A stretch of DNA of 64,000 nt from Myxocyprinus asiaticus (lineage: Eukaryota; Chordata; Actinopteri; Cypriniformes; Catostomidae): NCBI RefSeq assembly GCF_019703515.2, contig NC_059351.1:21839001-21903000 (forward strand). Reading direction: 5' to 3'. Below are positions 48,649 to 61,359 of this stretch, one piece after another. Position 1 is the first letter of the stretch. Every line of letters starts with the position of its first letter. The notes beneath the pieces were generated by a model. It had not been told where the DNA came from and made no database searches. It was given only the letters and a program-made list of their open reading frames with translations. The position numbers were made by a program, and so were the translations under genes.

Positions 48649-51600
48649 AAACATCAAACAACATTAACAACAAGACATTGTTTACATCAAGGAAAATATC
48701 ATAGCTGAGTCCTGATTGTGTTTTGAATTACAGAATCCTATATTTTCTTGAAGGAAGTGGAAAATATATTTTACATATATGAAAACGCCATTTTTTGTAG
48801 TATTGTGAAATAAATCATGGATGTGAAGTTATTGACTTATTATATTGGTGAAAACCATTCATGAAAATAAATGTTGTACACGTATTTTCATGTATCAAAT
48901 TTCTTTATGGAATGCTTAGCAGTTAGTTTGCCGTTTAGTTCAGTTGAAAAAGAGAATGAAAACATGTGAGAGGCCAATCTGATACTCTTCATTAGCTAAC
49001 ATGCCAGGACGGTTACCCAGGCAGTTAATCTTACCGTCAAACCCTTCTACAAGTTTTATGTCGAATGCTTTGAAGCACAAAACAGCATAATTTGTACTAT
49101 ATAAATTGATGTTCTTTGCCTTCAGTATTGAAGATCAAATCATTTCTAAATCTGCCGTCACTGAATGCAAAGTGTTTTTTCTCTGCATGCACCAGTAGAC
49201 TGTTTGATCCACAGTATATCGTGTTTGTATGGGGTTTTTGTTGACAGGAGAGATGAGGTTGTGTATGTGTGTGCAGAAGACTTTTCCGAGTATTTAAAAA
49301 AAAAACAAAAAAAACAATTATGTAATCCTGCTTGCAATCACCATATTTTTAAATGCATCTGTGATCTGATTGCTGTCATTTTTATCTGTAAATATACTCC
49401 ATTACTGCACTGCCATGGTGATGCTTTGCACTAATCCAGAAAGAGTGATACAAATCATGAGGCTGTGATGACTTTGTATAGTATATAATGTATGTTTTTT
49501 TTATTGGAAATGACGGTCTCATTCTATAAAAATAAAATTTGGATTGAGTGTACAGCCAGATGTTAAATGGTGTTATTTTGAGATGAATGATAGTACAAGA
49601 TTAAAAGCAGATAAAAGCCTTGTGATTTCCAGCCCTCATAGAAATACTATAATAAAGCAGGGGAGATCGAGGCAAGTTGTCACACTCCAGTAATTTTTTC
49701 TCAAGATAACTTTGTCTTTGAAATTCAATTTCTGAATAGACACATACCTTTAAGTCTTGACTACAAAAAAATAAATAAATAAAGGGAAAAAAAAAAGAAG
49801 TTCACACAGGAACTTCTGGGAACACCCATTTATAGTTTTTCGCAGTAATTTTAATAGTAGTTTACCGTAAAAGTACATATATTGTTTTAACATAATATAC
49901 ATTTTTACTGTAACTATAAGGTAAATCATAATTTTTAAAAAACTTTTTTTCCCCATATTTTACCGTAAAAAGTTACACATGTTGTCTTAAAATAATTTTT
50001 TCACTGTACATGGCAAGTTATCCAGGTAAATTTTTTTTACAGTGCATTATTGACCTCAACAAATGTTACCGTTTAATGGGGCTGATGTCACACTATATGA
50101 TGTAAGTTGTTACAGTGGAACTCATCTGCAACATATCTGAACTCAAAATAAAATGTAAACAGTACAACAAATGTGATGCACAAAACAATTCAGAAAAAAA
50201 GCGAAAATAGCAAAGGTAACAAAAAATATCAAACGAACAGAAGTAGGAATTACTAAATTGTATAAAGTTACATCATATGACGACCTGTCCCAATATTAGT
50301 GTGACAACTTGCCCCAACCTGACAATTATGCTTTGAACAGATAACACAGTTCAACCTTTCAGTTAAAATTGGCTTTTATCACATAGATGACTCTTGCCTT
50401 AATGTATCCCAGTGTGGTTTTATTGTGTTCACTTGTTTTCCCAACAGCTTTTACAAAAATATGATGATTTTGGACTTTAGGAGGATAGAATTGACAAAGA
50501 GTATTGTTACATAAAGTGATTTTGAACTAGGTGTTTGAATTCAACATAGAAAACCACTGCTTGATAAAACACACATTTGAGTAGACTTTTGACTCAAAAC
50601 CTTATACATACTGAGATATAAACCCTGTGACAATTTGCCCCTGTCACCCTAATAACCTTTCTCATTGAATCTACCTCTCTTGTTGACAGTCTTTTGTAAG
50701 GTAGAGAATGACTTTGTGAACTCTCTTGAAAGAAGCGGTCTTGATGTGTGACAGATATCTGGCTGTGGTAAAGGGATTTGTCTTGCCATCATTCATTGGC
50801 ATTTCAACAGCATCACCAGTTTTCTTGGGCTTCTCATAGTCAGCAGTTTCTGCTAATTACTACGCTGTGCTTCAATCACGTTCCGTGCTTGGGGTTCCAG
50901 AGATAACGATCTGCCACATCTGTACCGAGATCAAGGCTAGTACAAGCACCAAACAACTTTATTTTTAAGAATTTTACATTTGGTTACTCATTCTAGATTT
51001 ATCTATGCAATACAAATGACTGATGTATGTTAATAACCTGTAATGTGCTTCCCCTATTAAAATAATATTTAGGTTTTGGGTATGGGGTTAGACTTTATGG
51101 TTAGTTCAGGTTAGGGGTAAAACTTAGGGTTAGGTGTAGGAAACTTAGGAAAAATCATAATAAAATTGTTTGTTAGTTTATTTTTTCCATGGGAGTACGT
51201 TCTTTTTTTTTTCAAGCCAACAAAATTAACTAGTCGTGGGTTGTCTGAATGACTAGTTAGGTAATAGGCCCTCAAGGAATCAAAGGTGTTTCCTAAGGGC
51301 CATTCACACAGGAGCATTCTTGCATTCAAAATCAACTGGATAGAGCACAACAGAATGGACTGCATGGGTTTCAAGATGTTTTTTAAAAAAGTTTGAGATT
51401 CAGAAAACGGCTAAACATCTGTGTGTACGTGTATGCAGGTGTACGTAGACAGACAACTACAAATATTTTTGCGTTCGACAGTAACTGTCTTGAAATGTAT
51501 TTTTGATGGTGGATTTGTAAGAAAGTTACTGCTTTGATGGCTGTAGTTGCGGTGTTTAAAAAGGACGACTTTAGAGACAACTTCTCTATAAGCACTGACA

Positions 51601-52875
51601 TGCTGTCATAAGGTTAAAAACACTCTCAGAGCCATTGCATCTCTAATGTCATCTCTTTTATTCTTAAAATACTAGAGCTAAAAAAAGATAATCTTAGTAG
51701 TTCACCTGACTAATCGATCCATGTAGACCTCATAAAAGCATGTCTGACCGCACTTATAAATGCTGTTTCCAGAGTTTGTGTTCATTTACATGACCTGCTT
51801 CTTCATTATTGAGCTCTTGGACATGTGACCCACACTTGGTTTTAAACCATTAAAAATGGATCAAATTTAACAATTTACACATGGAGCCACATTGAGAGGT
51901 CAATTTCTCTGGAATTTAACCATGTGGGGCCTTAAAAATTAACATACAAAAAGGAAGGTTTGTTCTGAAACAGAATCTAAAAGAGTAATAAGATATTTTG
52001 AAAAACCACAAAAAAAGTAGTTTTTTTTTTCCAATGTTTGGACTCACAACATTGGCATATAATGCAACAAGGTGTGCTGAAGTGAACTGATTTTAGCAAT
52101 ATCCGATCTATCTCTGTGTAAAAATAAAATAATGATGCTGGCACCTTTCAATTTTTTATTTTTTTATTTTTTTTTACCTGTAGTTTTGCTCCAAAAAAAA
52201 TAAATAAACACGTCGTCATTTTGAAACCCGTCTACCAAATAATGCATTACTCAGGCTTTCATCATCCTTTATATTTATCTTTCACCTGTAAAAAATAAAT
52301 AAAAAATAAACCAAAATTTGAGCAGAGGGAAGTCTGACAGAGGATGACCCAATTGTTGACATACAGTAAGAGTACAAAGCTTTAAAATTTGCACTCCATT
52401 TAACCTTGTTGCTGTCTAGGAGAAACAATTGAGAGATATTTATTCATGTCAAAGAAGAGTTCAGATACAGCCCTGCACATAAATTGCACATTCTTTTCTT
52501 TATAACAGTACATTAAAGTAACAACGCATACGGAATTTAACCATAACAGGCCTTAAAAATAAAAATACAAAAAGGAAAGTTTGTACAGAACCAGAATCTA
52601 AAAGAATATTTAGATATATTTAATACTTCTGGAGTCATAGGAACTCAAACTTTGGAAAAACAACACAAAATATTGAATTATTCCAATTTTCAACACACCA
52701 TTGGCAAATAATGCAAAGCGGGGTGCTGAGATCAACTGATTTTGGTAATAGACCTACCTATTTCTGTGTAAAAAAATAAAAGAATGATGCTGCCACCTTT
52801 CTAAGGTTATTTTTTGACCTGTAGTTTTGCTCCAAAATCATAGGCAAAAATTGCCATTTTGACCCCCCACTACAA
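48649..52875. other. Intronic DNA, nothing firmly recognised
   Basis: At 49850-50050 TTTACCGTAAAA and TTTTTTACAGTGC recall a decayed short TIR repeat. Two related stretches (51890-52330 and 52530-52860, both with CATACAAAAAGGAA-like and TGATGCTGCCACCTTTC-like segments) form a local duplication of about 0.6 kb period. No exon found. Confidence 0.45.
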
Positions 52876-52889
52876 AGCGTCATGCTTAC

Positions 52890-53140
52890 TTGTGTAACCT
52901 CCGTTCCCTGATGGAGAGAACGAGACGTTGTGTCGATGTAGTGACTCTAGGGGTCACTCTTGGGAGCCCGAGACACCTCTGGTCTTTGATAAAAGGCCAA
53001 TGAAAATTGGCGAGTGGTATTTGCATGCCACTCCCCCGAACATACGGGTATAAAAGGAGCTGGTATGCAACCACTCATTCAGGTTTTATGCTGAGGAGCC
53101 GAGACAAGGTCCGGACATTTCAGCGGGTAGTTCAGCATTG
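52890..53140 (+). promoter_or_regulatory. DIRS right terminal repeat with CCAAT/octamer/TATA (copy 4)
   Basis: On the plus strand: CCAAT 52997-53001, ATTTGCAT 53019-53026, TATAAAA 53049-53055, then CTCATTCAG. It points into the element against its coding strand. Confidence 0.68.
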
Positions 53141-53149
53141 TGGCAGGAG

Positions 53150-53255
53150 GGACACAACGTCTCGTTCCCTCCATCAGTAACCATGACGTTCCCTATCTGT
53201 CACTCACTCGACGTTGTGTCAATGTAGTGACACTAGGGGTCCTTATACAAAACGC
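53150..53255 (-). repeat. DIRS internal complementary region (copy 4)
   Basis: Shown on the plus strand as the circle junction itself: GTAACCATGAC joined through GTT to CCCTATCTGTCACTCACTCG. About 20 bases of the right-end half are deleted after CCTCCATCAG. Confidence 0.85.
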
Positions 53256-53985
53256 CGCAACTGGCTGAACTGTTACGTGAACTGACGGTGTGTGACAGGC
53301 AGACAACTGTGTGCCTCATAGCCAGCACACCAGGCCGAAATGTAACCTCCCCCAACATAGTTATGAGTGTCAAACGGCCCTTTGGGGACAAGTCAACTAC
53401 CCAAAATATAGAGACAGACTAACCCAGTCGTGGCCTCTTTTCCCCTTCTTTTTTTCCACTCCCTAAAAATCAAGAGGGATTATCCGACTGGGCTGCCAGG
53501 TCTAGTTGGGGGGTGTCCCTCCAAAGGGGAGGACACTGTGGAGACCACACCTCGCCCAAAGAGAGCGGGGGATATTTAAGTGGAAAAATACATCTTGCTG
53601 ACCATGTGGAGAGTCTCATGGTAGATCCTACCCAATGGGGGAGGAGTTACTACAAATATGGAGACTGTGGCAGAGGGGGCTCTGCCCAAGGAAGATGCAG
53701 TTTGCCAACAGGGAAACGAATTAGTGGAAGATATACATCGCATGGGGTTACCTTACAGGGAACCGGCACATGCGGAGCACCTACCCCAGAACAGGGCTCT
53801 TAGTTAGCATGTGTACTGGGCCGGCAGCGAGTCTCTCCGAAAACTCGACTGCCACAGGGCTCGGAGGAAGTCAACCAGGGAACATAGTTTGTGAACACTA
53901 CTGGGAATTAATGGTGCACGTCTTCAGCTCAGAGGAGGTGAAAGGCACTATGTGCAAGCGATACACCCGGCCGGCTATCACAGGC

Positions 53986-54846
53986 TTATCCGCTTGTATT
54001 GCGTGCCACTACCTGGGATGAAACCGGTTCTACCCGGAGGTTGTAGAACCTTGCAAAGGTGTTGGGTATTGCCCAGCCCGCTGCTCTGCAAATGTCTGTT
54101 AGAGAGGCACCCCTGGCCAGGGCCCAGGAGGCCGCTATACTCCTGGTAGAATGGGCTCGTAGCCCTACCGGGGGCAGCACATCCTGGGCGTGATATGCTA
54201 TAGCTATGGCGTCAATGAGCCAGTGGGTGATCCTCTGCTTGGAGACAGCACTTCCTTTCCGCTGTGCACCAAAGCAGACAAAGAGCTGCTCAGAGATCCT
54301 AAACCTCTGCGTGCGATCCAAATAGATGCGTAAAGCTCGCACCGGACACAGCAACGACAGGGCTGGGTCTGCCTCCTCCTGGAGCAGTGCTCGCAGGTTC
54401 ACCACCTGGTCCCTAAAAGGGGTCGTGGGAACCTTGGGCACATAGCCCTGTCGGGGTCTCAGGATCACGTGAGAGTAGCCCGGACCGAACTCCAGGCATA
54501 TTTCGCTGACAGAGAATGCTTGCAGGTCTCCTACCCTCTGGATGGAAGTGAGCGCAGTCAGGAGGGCAGTCTTCAAAGAGAGTTCCTTAAGCTCTGCTGA
54601 CTGCAAAGGCTCAAAGGGGGCTCTCTGTAGACCCTGAAGAACTACAGAGAGGTCCCATGTGGGAACAGAGTGCGGTCTGGAGGGATTCAGCCTCCTGGTG
54701 CCTCTCAGGAACCTGACGATCAGGTCGTGCTTCCCTAAGGACTTACCGTCCACTGTGTCGTGGTGTGCTGCTATAGCAGCAACGTACACCTTCAAGGTGG
54801 AAGGGGACAGCCGCCCTTCCAACCTCTCCTGCAGGAAGGAAAGCAC
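53986..54846 (-). CDS. DIRS tyrosine recombinase, 286-codon open frame (copy 4)
   Basis: Retrotransposon-encoded recombinase that joins the circular cDNA to the target through a covalent DNA-tyrosine bond. The frame is uninterrupted and has all signature residues: Arg104 in TALTSIQRVGDL, His232 and Arg235 in AHSTRS, Trp258 in RAAGWAIPNTF and Tyr268 in ARFYNLRVEP. The N-terminal part holds a core-binding segment (LSPSTLKVYVAAIAAHHD). The true protein probably continues upstream from the RNase H connector: the same frame, with a stop near 54890, carries RRLYALKWRLFAKWC. So the Met used here (54846) is a convenience start. The element has no RT, so it is not autonomous, but the enzyme could be intact. 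Confidence 0.85.
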   Translation of the reverse strand: MLSFLQERLEGRLSPSTLKVYVAAIAAHHDTVDGKSLGKHDLIVRFLRGTRRLNPSRPHSVPTWDLSVVLQGLQRAPFEPLQSAELKELSLKTALLTALTSIQRVGDLQAFSVSEICLEFGPGYSHVILRPRQGYVPKVPTTPFRDQVVNLRALLQEEADPALSLLCPVRALRIYLDRTQRFRISEQLFVCFGAQRKGSAVSKQRITHWLIDAIAIAYHAQDVLPPVGLRAHSTRSIAASWALARGASLTDICRAAGWAIPNTFARFYNLRVEPVSSQVVARNTSG

Positions 54847-55520
54847 AGATCCGACTGCGCAACTCTGGGGGTCTTCCCGTCAGGAAGAACACCACTTAGC
54901 GAACAGACGCCACTTAAGGGCATACAGGCGCCTTGTAGAGGGGGCCCTAGCCTGAGTGATAGAAGGTCCTTCCTCAGGGGAATTCGCCAGGGGGGGCTGT
55001 CGTGAGGAGAGTGAGGTCCGAGAACCATGTCTGGGTGGGCCAGTAGGGTGCTACCAGGACAACCGCTCCTCGTCCTCCCTGACCTTGCACAGAATCTGTG
55101 CAAGCAGGCTCACTGGGGGAAACGCATATTTGCGTACGCCAGGAGGCCAGCTGTGTGCCAGCGCGTCTATGCCGAGGGGTGCCTCAGTCAGGGCGTACCA
55201 GAGCAGGCAGTGTGAGGATGCTTGGGAGGTGAACAGGTCTACCTGTGCCTGTCCGAATCGACTCCAAATCAGCTGGGCCACCTGAGGGTGGAGTCTCCAC
55301 TCTCCCCTGAGGGTAACCTGCCATGACAGTGCGTCCGCTGTAGTGTTGAGGTTGCCCAGGATGTGAGTGGCTCACAAAGACTTGAAGTGCTGCTGACTCC
55401 AGAGGAGGAGATGGCGGGCGAGTTGTGACATACAACGAAAGCGCATACCGCCTTGGCGGTTGATATATGCTACCATTGCTGTGTTGTCTGTCCGAACAGG
55501 CGGGGCGGAGCTCTAGGTGC
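54847..55520 (-). pseudogene. DIRS RNase H tail and connector (copy 4)
   Basis: After VRTDN (third acidic residue) comes VAYINRQGGMRF, then a stop, GNLNTTADALS, and 55051-55281 (AQLIWSRFGQAQVDLFTSQA, GIDALAHSWP, KYAFPPVSLL), a conserved block found between RNase H and the recombinase in fish DIRS pol. Two or more stops. This connector is deleted from copies 1-3, so this is the only view of it here. Confidence 0.75.
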
Positions 55521-56575
55521 CACACCATGTCGTGGCCGTGCTGAGTTCAGGGACATCTAAGTACTTACCTGGCTCCTTGTGACCACCCCCGGAACAGCCT
55601 GGGACGGGGGAGGAAGAGGCCTGTCCTCGTGACCCATGGAGACTGTCACATGGTGGGCGGATTTGTGCCACAGCTTGGCGCTCAGGAGCGGGAAGACCAC
55701 CGCTGGAGTGCCAAACCTGCCAAATAGAGTGGTGGATAGTGGTCGTGATGACGGCCGAGCACACCGGATACGTGACCCAGGGAACAAGGAAACCGCTCTT
55801 GCTGAACTCTTGGATACTGCAGCCACTTGGGCATGCAGCACAATTAAATGCAAAGGTAACAAAAAGATTCTCCTCCCGGCCCTCGACCGGGGGATGGAGT
55901 GGTCTGCTTACCATCTCCAGAGCAGCAGGTTTAGTCGTCCCCGGGTCACCCGTCTCAAGGGCGCTTTGAAGCCTTTCACGGGTTCTTGGCGGCTGCGAGA
56001 CGGGTGGTGTCTGCTTCCTGCGGTGGGCTCCACGCTGGGGCCGGGCCGAAGGGGCGGGCTGCGGCGGAGCCGGTGCAGTCACCACAGGGGGATGCCCTTG
56101 GTGACAAGCAGACGGGGTGCGGGATCTTGAGCCACGCCGGGGCAGGATATGCCGGATAACCTCCATCTGCTGCTACACCGTCGAGAATTGCTGTGCAAAG
56201 TTCTCAACGGTGTCGCCGAATAGGACCACTAATGTGGACATCGTCAGCCTGAGAGACCGCACCGTGACCTTCGTCGCTTGGAGAGCGAGGTCGGTCACCA
56301 AGCGCAGTTCCTGCATCAATCCCAGGACAGAACTGCCCTCGTGCAGTTCTTTTAGCGCCTTGGCGGACTTTCAGGAGAGCCATGCCGTGCAGGGCGGAGG
56401 CGGCTTGTCCAGCGGCACCGTAGGCCTTGGCCGTCAGAGACGACGTAAACCTACAGGCCGTGGACGGGAGCTTTAAGCACCCACGCCAGGTGGCGGCGCT
56501 CTGCGGGCATAGGTGCACCGCGAGCGCCTTTATCCACTGGGGGGATTGCCGAATAGCCCTTGGCCGCCCCACCAT
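55521..56575 (-). pseudogene. DIRS gag middle and C-terminus (copy 4)
   Basis: Segments shared with copy 2: ALAVHLCPQSAATWRGCLK, AKAYGAAGQAASALHGMALL and, after a frame change, EVIRHILPRRGSRSRTPSA. A proline-rich stretch (VVTAPAPPQPAPSARPQRG) and an open C-terminus to about 55513 follow. The zinc-motif N-terminus is truncated away. No protease motif seen. Confidence 0.7.
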
Positions 56576-56584
56576 TGAGGGTAG

Positions 56585-57449
56585 TGCCTTTAGTGCGATT
56601 CATGCCATTAAGAAAACACTGTTTCAGAATGAATAAGACACCCTGTGCCTATGGATATAATACATTACATCGCAGCCAAATAATAATCCCAATTAAAAAT
56701 TTTAAAACACGTCCACGCACGAAAGCCAAAATCAAGAAGGTCTAATAACTTTGTCCTGGTATCAAATAATATTTGCGATCTAAATGTTGCTTGCAATAAT
56801 TTTTTTTTCGTCAGGGTACACGATTACTTTTCGAAACTTAAACTGACACTGAATGCTTCAGCCAGCCTAATTTACACTTAGAAAACTCCTGATGTTGCTA
56901 TAACAATGCAAAAAGCACTTACCAATTTACTTGAAGTGAAAATCAGCCCTCCTTTCCTGTTTACATCTTAGGTTTTTAAATCCATAAGGATCTCTTTCTC
57001 AATGGTGATGTGGTAGTGACAGCCGACGCGTCAGCAAGATCTTGCGCTCTCTGCTTTCAAATTACGTACATCACTTAAAGCGTGATTGCATCACTCAAGG
57101 CCAGCTAGAAGGCCTCGACTGGGACATATCCTAAAGACTACACCCACCAAGAACAAATAAATCAATCTGATTGGCTGATGAATCTGACAATCTGACTTTA
57201 GATGCCTATTCACTGCACTGTTGAGGGATTCTGTAGAAATTGCAATTTGTGAACCAGTCGTCACGCTTCGCTTGTAAGCATCAAGAAATAAATTCTGATT
57301 GGATAAACTATTCATTGTTTGCTATTCATTTTTAGATGAATTAGGAGTGGAAAGCGATTGAAAATAAATAGGCAAAAAGGTGAATGGAAAAGAAAGGATG
57401 AAAAAATATTTATTTATTAGACATGTTAGGCCAGCAGAGAAGGCTTTGC
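56585..57449. other. Intronic DNA, nothing recognised
   Basis: No supported gene or named repeat. Confidence 0.4.
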
Positions 57450-57882
57450 TGGCCCTGAGAATTTGCCACTGGTGTGTTAACATGATTTTGGTTTTTATAA
57501 AATCACTTAATAACCTTTTCTGTGTAAAGTTATAACCAATTTTACAACTTTGTTCCATGACAATGTAATATGTCATCAAACCCTAAAAATGACGATTTAA
57601 ACAACTTTACAACTATAATACATAAGTTTTAACAGAATAATTAATGTAAGTGCTTTTATAAAATTATAAGCTTCACATTTCTGCCTTTAATCCCTCCATA
57701 CATTGGCCACATTCACTTCTATTGTAAGTGCCTCACTGTAACTTTTTGCTTTTTTTAGAGAAAAAGAGGGACGAGTCAAAATACATTTTTGTGGTAATCA
57801 ACATTATGCCACAAATGGTTTCAATTGAGCTTAACTTGTATTGAACCTGGAACGTTCCTTTAATGTTAACAAATTGACCCTT
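57450..57882 (-). repeat. TTAA-type foldback MITE, partial
   Basis: Inverse of the 5495/34491 family: GTAAGTGCCTCACTGTAAC, CATTATGCCACAAATGG, then TTGAACCTGGAACGTTCCTTTAA at the outer end. Confidence 0.7.
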
Positions 57883-58426
57883 ACTGTAAAGTGTTACCAA
57901 TTAAAGAAACACTTTAAGAGGTTTAAAGCTATTATAGTCTATCATTTAAAACTAGTACTTTTTCTTTAAAAATCATCTTGGAGGACAAGAAATAGTTATC
58001 TTAAGTGAAGAAACTATTTAAATCATTTCAGCAGGGAAATGATATAAAACATACAAGAGAACATAGTCTAATGTAATGTAGTTGATCAAGCATGAAGTTT
58101 TAAAAAATATGAGAAACATTTTCACGTCAATGCTCTTGACAAGTTTTCTACTTGTTTTGCACTCATTAAAACGCACACCTGAGTGAAAAACACGTGCCTG
58201 ATGGAGGTACTTCGAGGATGAATCTCCATCTGTCGGTTTGACGTAATTAAAATTGTCACTTCGAGTAGTTGTGTACATTCAGTTGGTGCACCTTCACATC
58301 TTCAGTGTGGTTTGGGAAAATCACAGATCGCAGCTTTGACTTAATGAAGCATGTTTGATTTGCTGTGATGAGCTCTGTGTCTCCCAGCGCGGCCCGTGTG
58401 AAACATGTCCTTCTCTTTACTCGCAG
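57883..58426. other. 3' end of the intron upstream of the glypican exon
   Basis: Ends in a pyrimidine-rich run CCTTCTCTTTACTCGCAG (58409-58426), a good splice acceptor. Confidence 0.75.
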
Positions 58427-58585
58427 GAGAACATCTGCGGATTTGCTCCCAGGGCTACACCTGCTGTATCTCAGACATGGAGGACAAACTCAGCCAGCAA
58501 AGTAAGATGGATTTTGAGAAATTAGTGGAGGAGAGCAGTCGCACCATACGGACAATATTTACCTCCAGACATAAAAAGTTTGATG
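58427..58585 (+). CDS. gpc6: Glypican-6-like internal exon (probably exon 2)
   Basis: Glypicans are GPI-anchored heparan sulfate proteoglycans at the cell surface that modulate Wnt, Hedgehog and BMP signalling. The exon encodes about 53 residues starting in a split Gly codon: [20 protein letters not shown], then [20 protein letters not shown] and [12 protein letters not shown]. The IC and TCC cysteines belong to the conserved glypican cysteine set. [15 protein letters not shown] and SRHKKFD segments are, from memory of the family, much closer to glypican-6 than to glypican-4 or -1. Acceptor CTCGCAG precedes and donor GTAAGT follows at 58586. Both boundaries are phase 1 (159 bp), so the frame is kept. 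Flanking exons lie outside the window. Which fish paralogue (a or b) cannot be told. Confidence 0.93.
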
Positions 58586-59148
58586 GTAAGTTGAAGCAAC
58601 AGTTGGTTTCTACCTTGCTGTGGTCTTGTAGACCAGTGTTACCAGTTGTTTTGCTGTTTTTACATGCAAGATCCCAGATCATTTCAGTCTGACCACTACA
58701 AATTTTAGCACCACATTTTAGCACAGATTGTTTTATGAATTTGTCTCAGTGTAATGCAATGTTTAAAGCTAAACTGGACTAAACAGCAAACCCTTGGCTG
58801 CCAATTAAGCGCTGTGACTCATTTTACATGGGAAGGCGCCGTTTAGATCGAGGTCTGAAAGGAACAGTAGCAAAAACCAGCCTGTTTAATTCAGGGGTCA
58901 GATTTAAAGGTCTGAAATAGGTGGAAAATTATCATTACCAAACTAAATTATGGCCATTTTGGGGCAAAAAAGACTTACATTATAAGAAGAGTCTTAGGGA
59001 AAATTTGAAATGGTAAAAAAAGTATAATATGAGCCCTTTAAAAAAGTGATTCAAAGCTGTTATAATCAGAACTAGAATATACTGGTTTCCATAAGCTCTA
59101 TGTGTGGTTTTAAACAAACCAGACTGACATATTCCTTGGTACTAGAAC

Positions 59149-59195
<47 letters not shown>

Positions 59196-60679
59196 GTAAT
59201 GAAAGCATACATTGGAGAGCTCTTGCACGTATTCAAAGGTTATGTAAAGGTAATATTGGTGCTTTTAAAAGTTGGTAATTTGCATTAAATGGAAAGGGAA
59301 CGACACTTGAGCATATCATGTGAAGAGTGAGTGTAAAAGAGAGTAGTTCAAACTTATTTTTAGTATTCATTGAATTTGATCTACAATGTTTGAGAAGGAG
59401 AAGTTGAGAATGGTGCTTTTGATGTATAAAGCCAGAGGAAAATCTAATTGCTCAGAAGTTACTGAGTATCTCAGTTATGGATCATTTACAGTGTTCATTT
59501 GCTCTTCCTTTAATCTCCTTGCTGACTAGGAGAAAAAATTGAGATATTAAAGTGATCTCATTTTAAAATGTACTTTCCTGAAAATGTATAAAATGTAACT
59601 AATACACGCTTGATGAGCCTAAAGAAAAGCTTCTTTGAATAACCATGAGAAAAATCATACTGATGGTCTGCATACTAAGAGGCATTAAAGATAAGACATG
59701 TCATTCTGGAAATCTCTAGTGGCTTGACTGTATGCCAGCCTGAACACCAACCTACATTAATCCTGTAACATTTCAAAACCCTTCACTTTGAATTACTGTG
59801 CACTGATAACCAACATTATGTTCTGTGACAGCACTTAGTCCAGTCCAAAATCAAAGTTCTTCTGCTCACTATTTGGTGGGTTCTATAGAGGTAGTCTGCA
59901 GAAAACATCATTATATTGGACAAACAATAAAATAAAAAATAAAAATGTCCTGTGGAAATATTTCAGAGTTGTATTTTACAGCGTATGGTGCTTCATGTAG
60001 TTGGCTTGTAGGTAGTAGGTGTTCTTTATGGTGGGTGTGGTTTGTAGTCTTGTGGGATGCATACAGATACACTTAACAATATTAGGTAAAATAAGATACC
60101 CTGTTGACTGAATTGAAAGTAAATATTCTCCAGATAATATTTGAATAAATTCTACATTGAAAAAAATAAATAAAAATAATAATAATTTTAATGGAAAAAG
60201 AAAGTAAAAATGTTACAGTAAAACAAAATGTTAAATGGTTAACTGATTACCTTACCATGTACAGTATACAGTATATTAACAATGTGCAAAATACAATATA
60301 TAATATAAAATTATTTATATATTTTAACAAAGTATAGTATATTAAATATATATTAAAATGTATAAAATTGTATTAAAATATATTTGAAAATACATGTAAT
60401 TTTACAGAAATAAAAATATTGCAAAAAATATGTTTGAGTAAAAAGTAGAATTTACAGTACCTTATTATTAATGGTGAAATTTTATATTATTTTTTAAATT
60501 TTTAAATGTACATTACTTTTACAGTAAACTATTATTAAAATTACTGATATCAGTTATGTACATTGGGTTGTTTTATGCTACATTTTCTGCAGTTTATGTT
60601 TATTGCATTGATTTAGTGTCACTTCAGTTTCCGTTGGTCTTTTGTGTTTGTGACAGATTTTTTGTAGTTCCAGTTTGTT

Positions 60680-60680
<1 letters not shown>
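58586..60680. other. Start of the following glypican intron
   Basis: Begins with donor GTAAGT. Contains a TA run at 59154-59186 and AT-rich DNA. No further exon seen. Confidence 0.6.

Positions 60681-60743
<63 letters not shown>
60681..60743 (+). repeat. (TA)n microsatellite
   Basis: About 31 TA units. The LTR element begins directly after it, and TA repeats resume at 61741-61757 on its other side. Confidence 0.95.
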
Positions 60744-60748
<5 letters not shown>

Positions 60749-61317
60749 AGGAGGAGGGCAGGGCTGGGCTGGGCCATGAGGACACACGGCCGGCCCTGAA
60801 TCAGCTGACTGAATCAGGCTAATCAGGAGGGGGATAAAGATGAGCCAGAGGCGCTAGTTCGAGAGAGAGAGAGAGAGACGCATGCGGCCACGTTGCATGT
60901 GTGTCTGTGTTTGTTAATATTTGTTTTAAGTTAAGTTTGACCTTAAAACTTTATTTTTTACTGTTCAGCCGGTTCCCGCCTCCTCCTTGTCCATCTTTGA
61001 ACTGTTACAGTGGTGCCGAAACCCGTGAGGGAGGAGGGATGCGCTGTTGCGGAGTCCTCGCCACTGACATCCACCAGGGGAGCAGCCGCAGCCGTCTGCC
61101 TGGGGACAAAGGAGTCACTGCTGGCCGCCGAGAGCAGGAAGAACTGCTGCTGTCCGCCGTAGAAGGGTAGGAGTGGTTCCATCAGCCAGGAGCCGGAGGA
61201 CTCGCTTCTGTCCGCCAGGGGAGGAGCGAACTGGCGTCCGCCAGAGGGCGTAGGAGTGGTTGAGGACCCAGCGACAGCGCGTCCGGGAGCCAGCGAGCAA
61301 GTTCTTCTCTCTCTCTC

Positions 61318-61359
<42 letters not shown>

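Larger units (their letters stand above)
52876..56584 (-). mobile_element. DIRS-type YR retrotransposon, copy 4 (5'-truncated, RT deleted)
   Basis: Minus-strand copy with the right terminal repeat (52890-53140), ICR (about 53150-53250), 3' UTR, an open recombinase, an RNase H tail and the C-terminal two thirds of gag. It begins inside gag at about 56584. The RT is missing: gag passes into RNase H (VRTDNTA) near 55510. The end trinucleotide reads GCT instead of GTT. Confidence 0.92.

Noticed and set aside
49165..49434. Possible additional host exon (89-codon frame)
   Set aside because: No similarity to glypican or another family that I recognise, and a poly-A run inside the frame.
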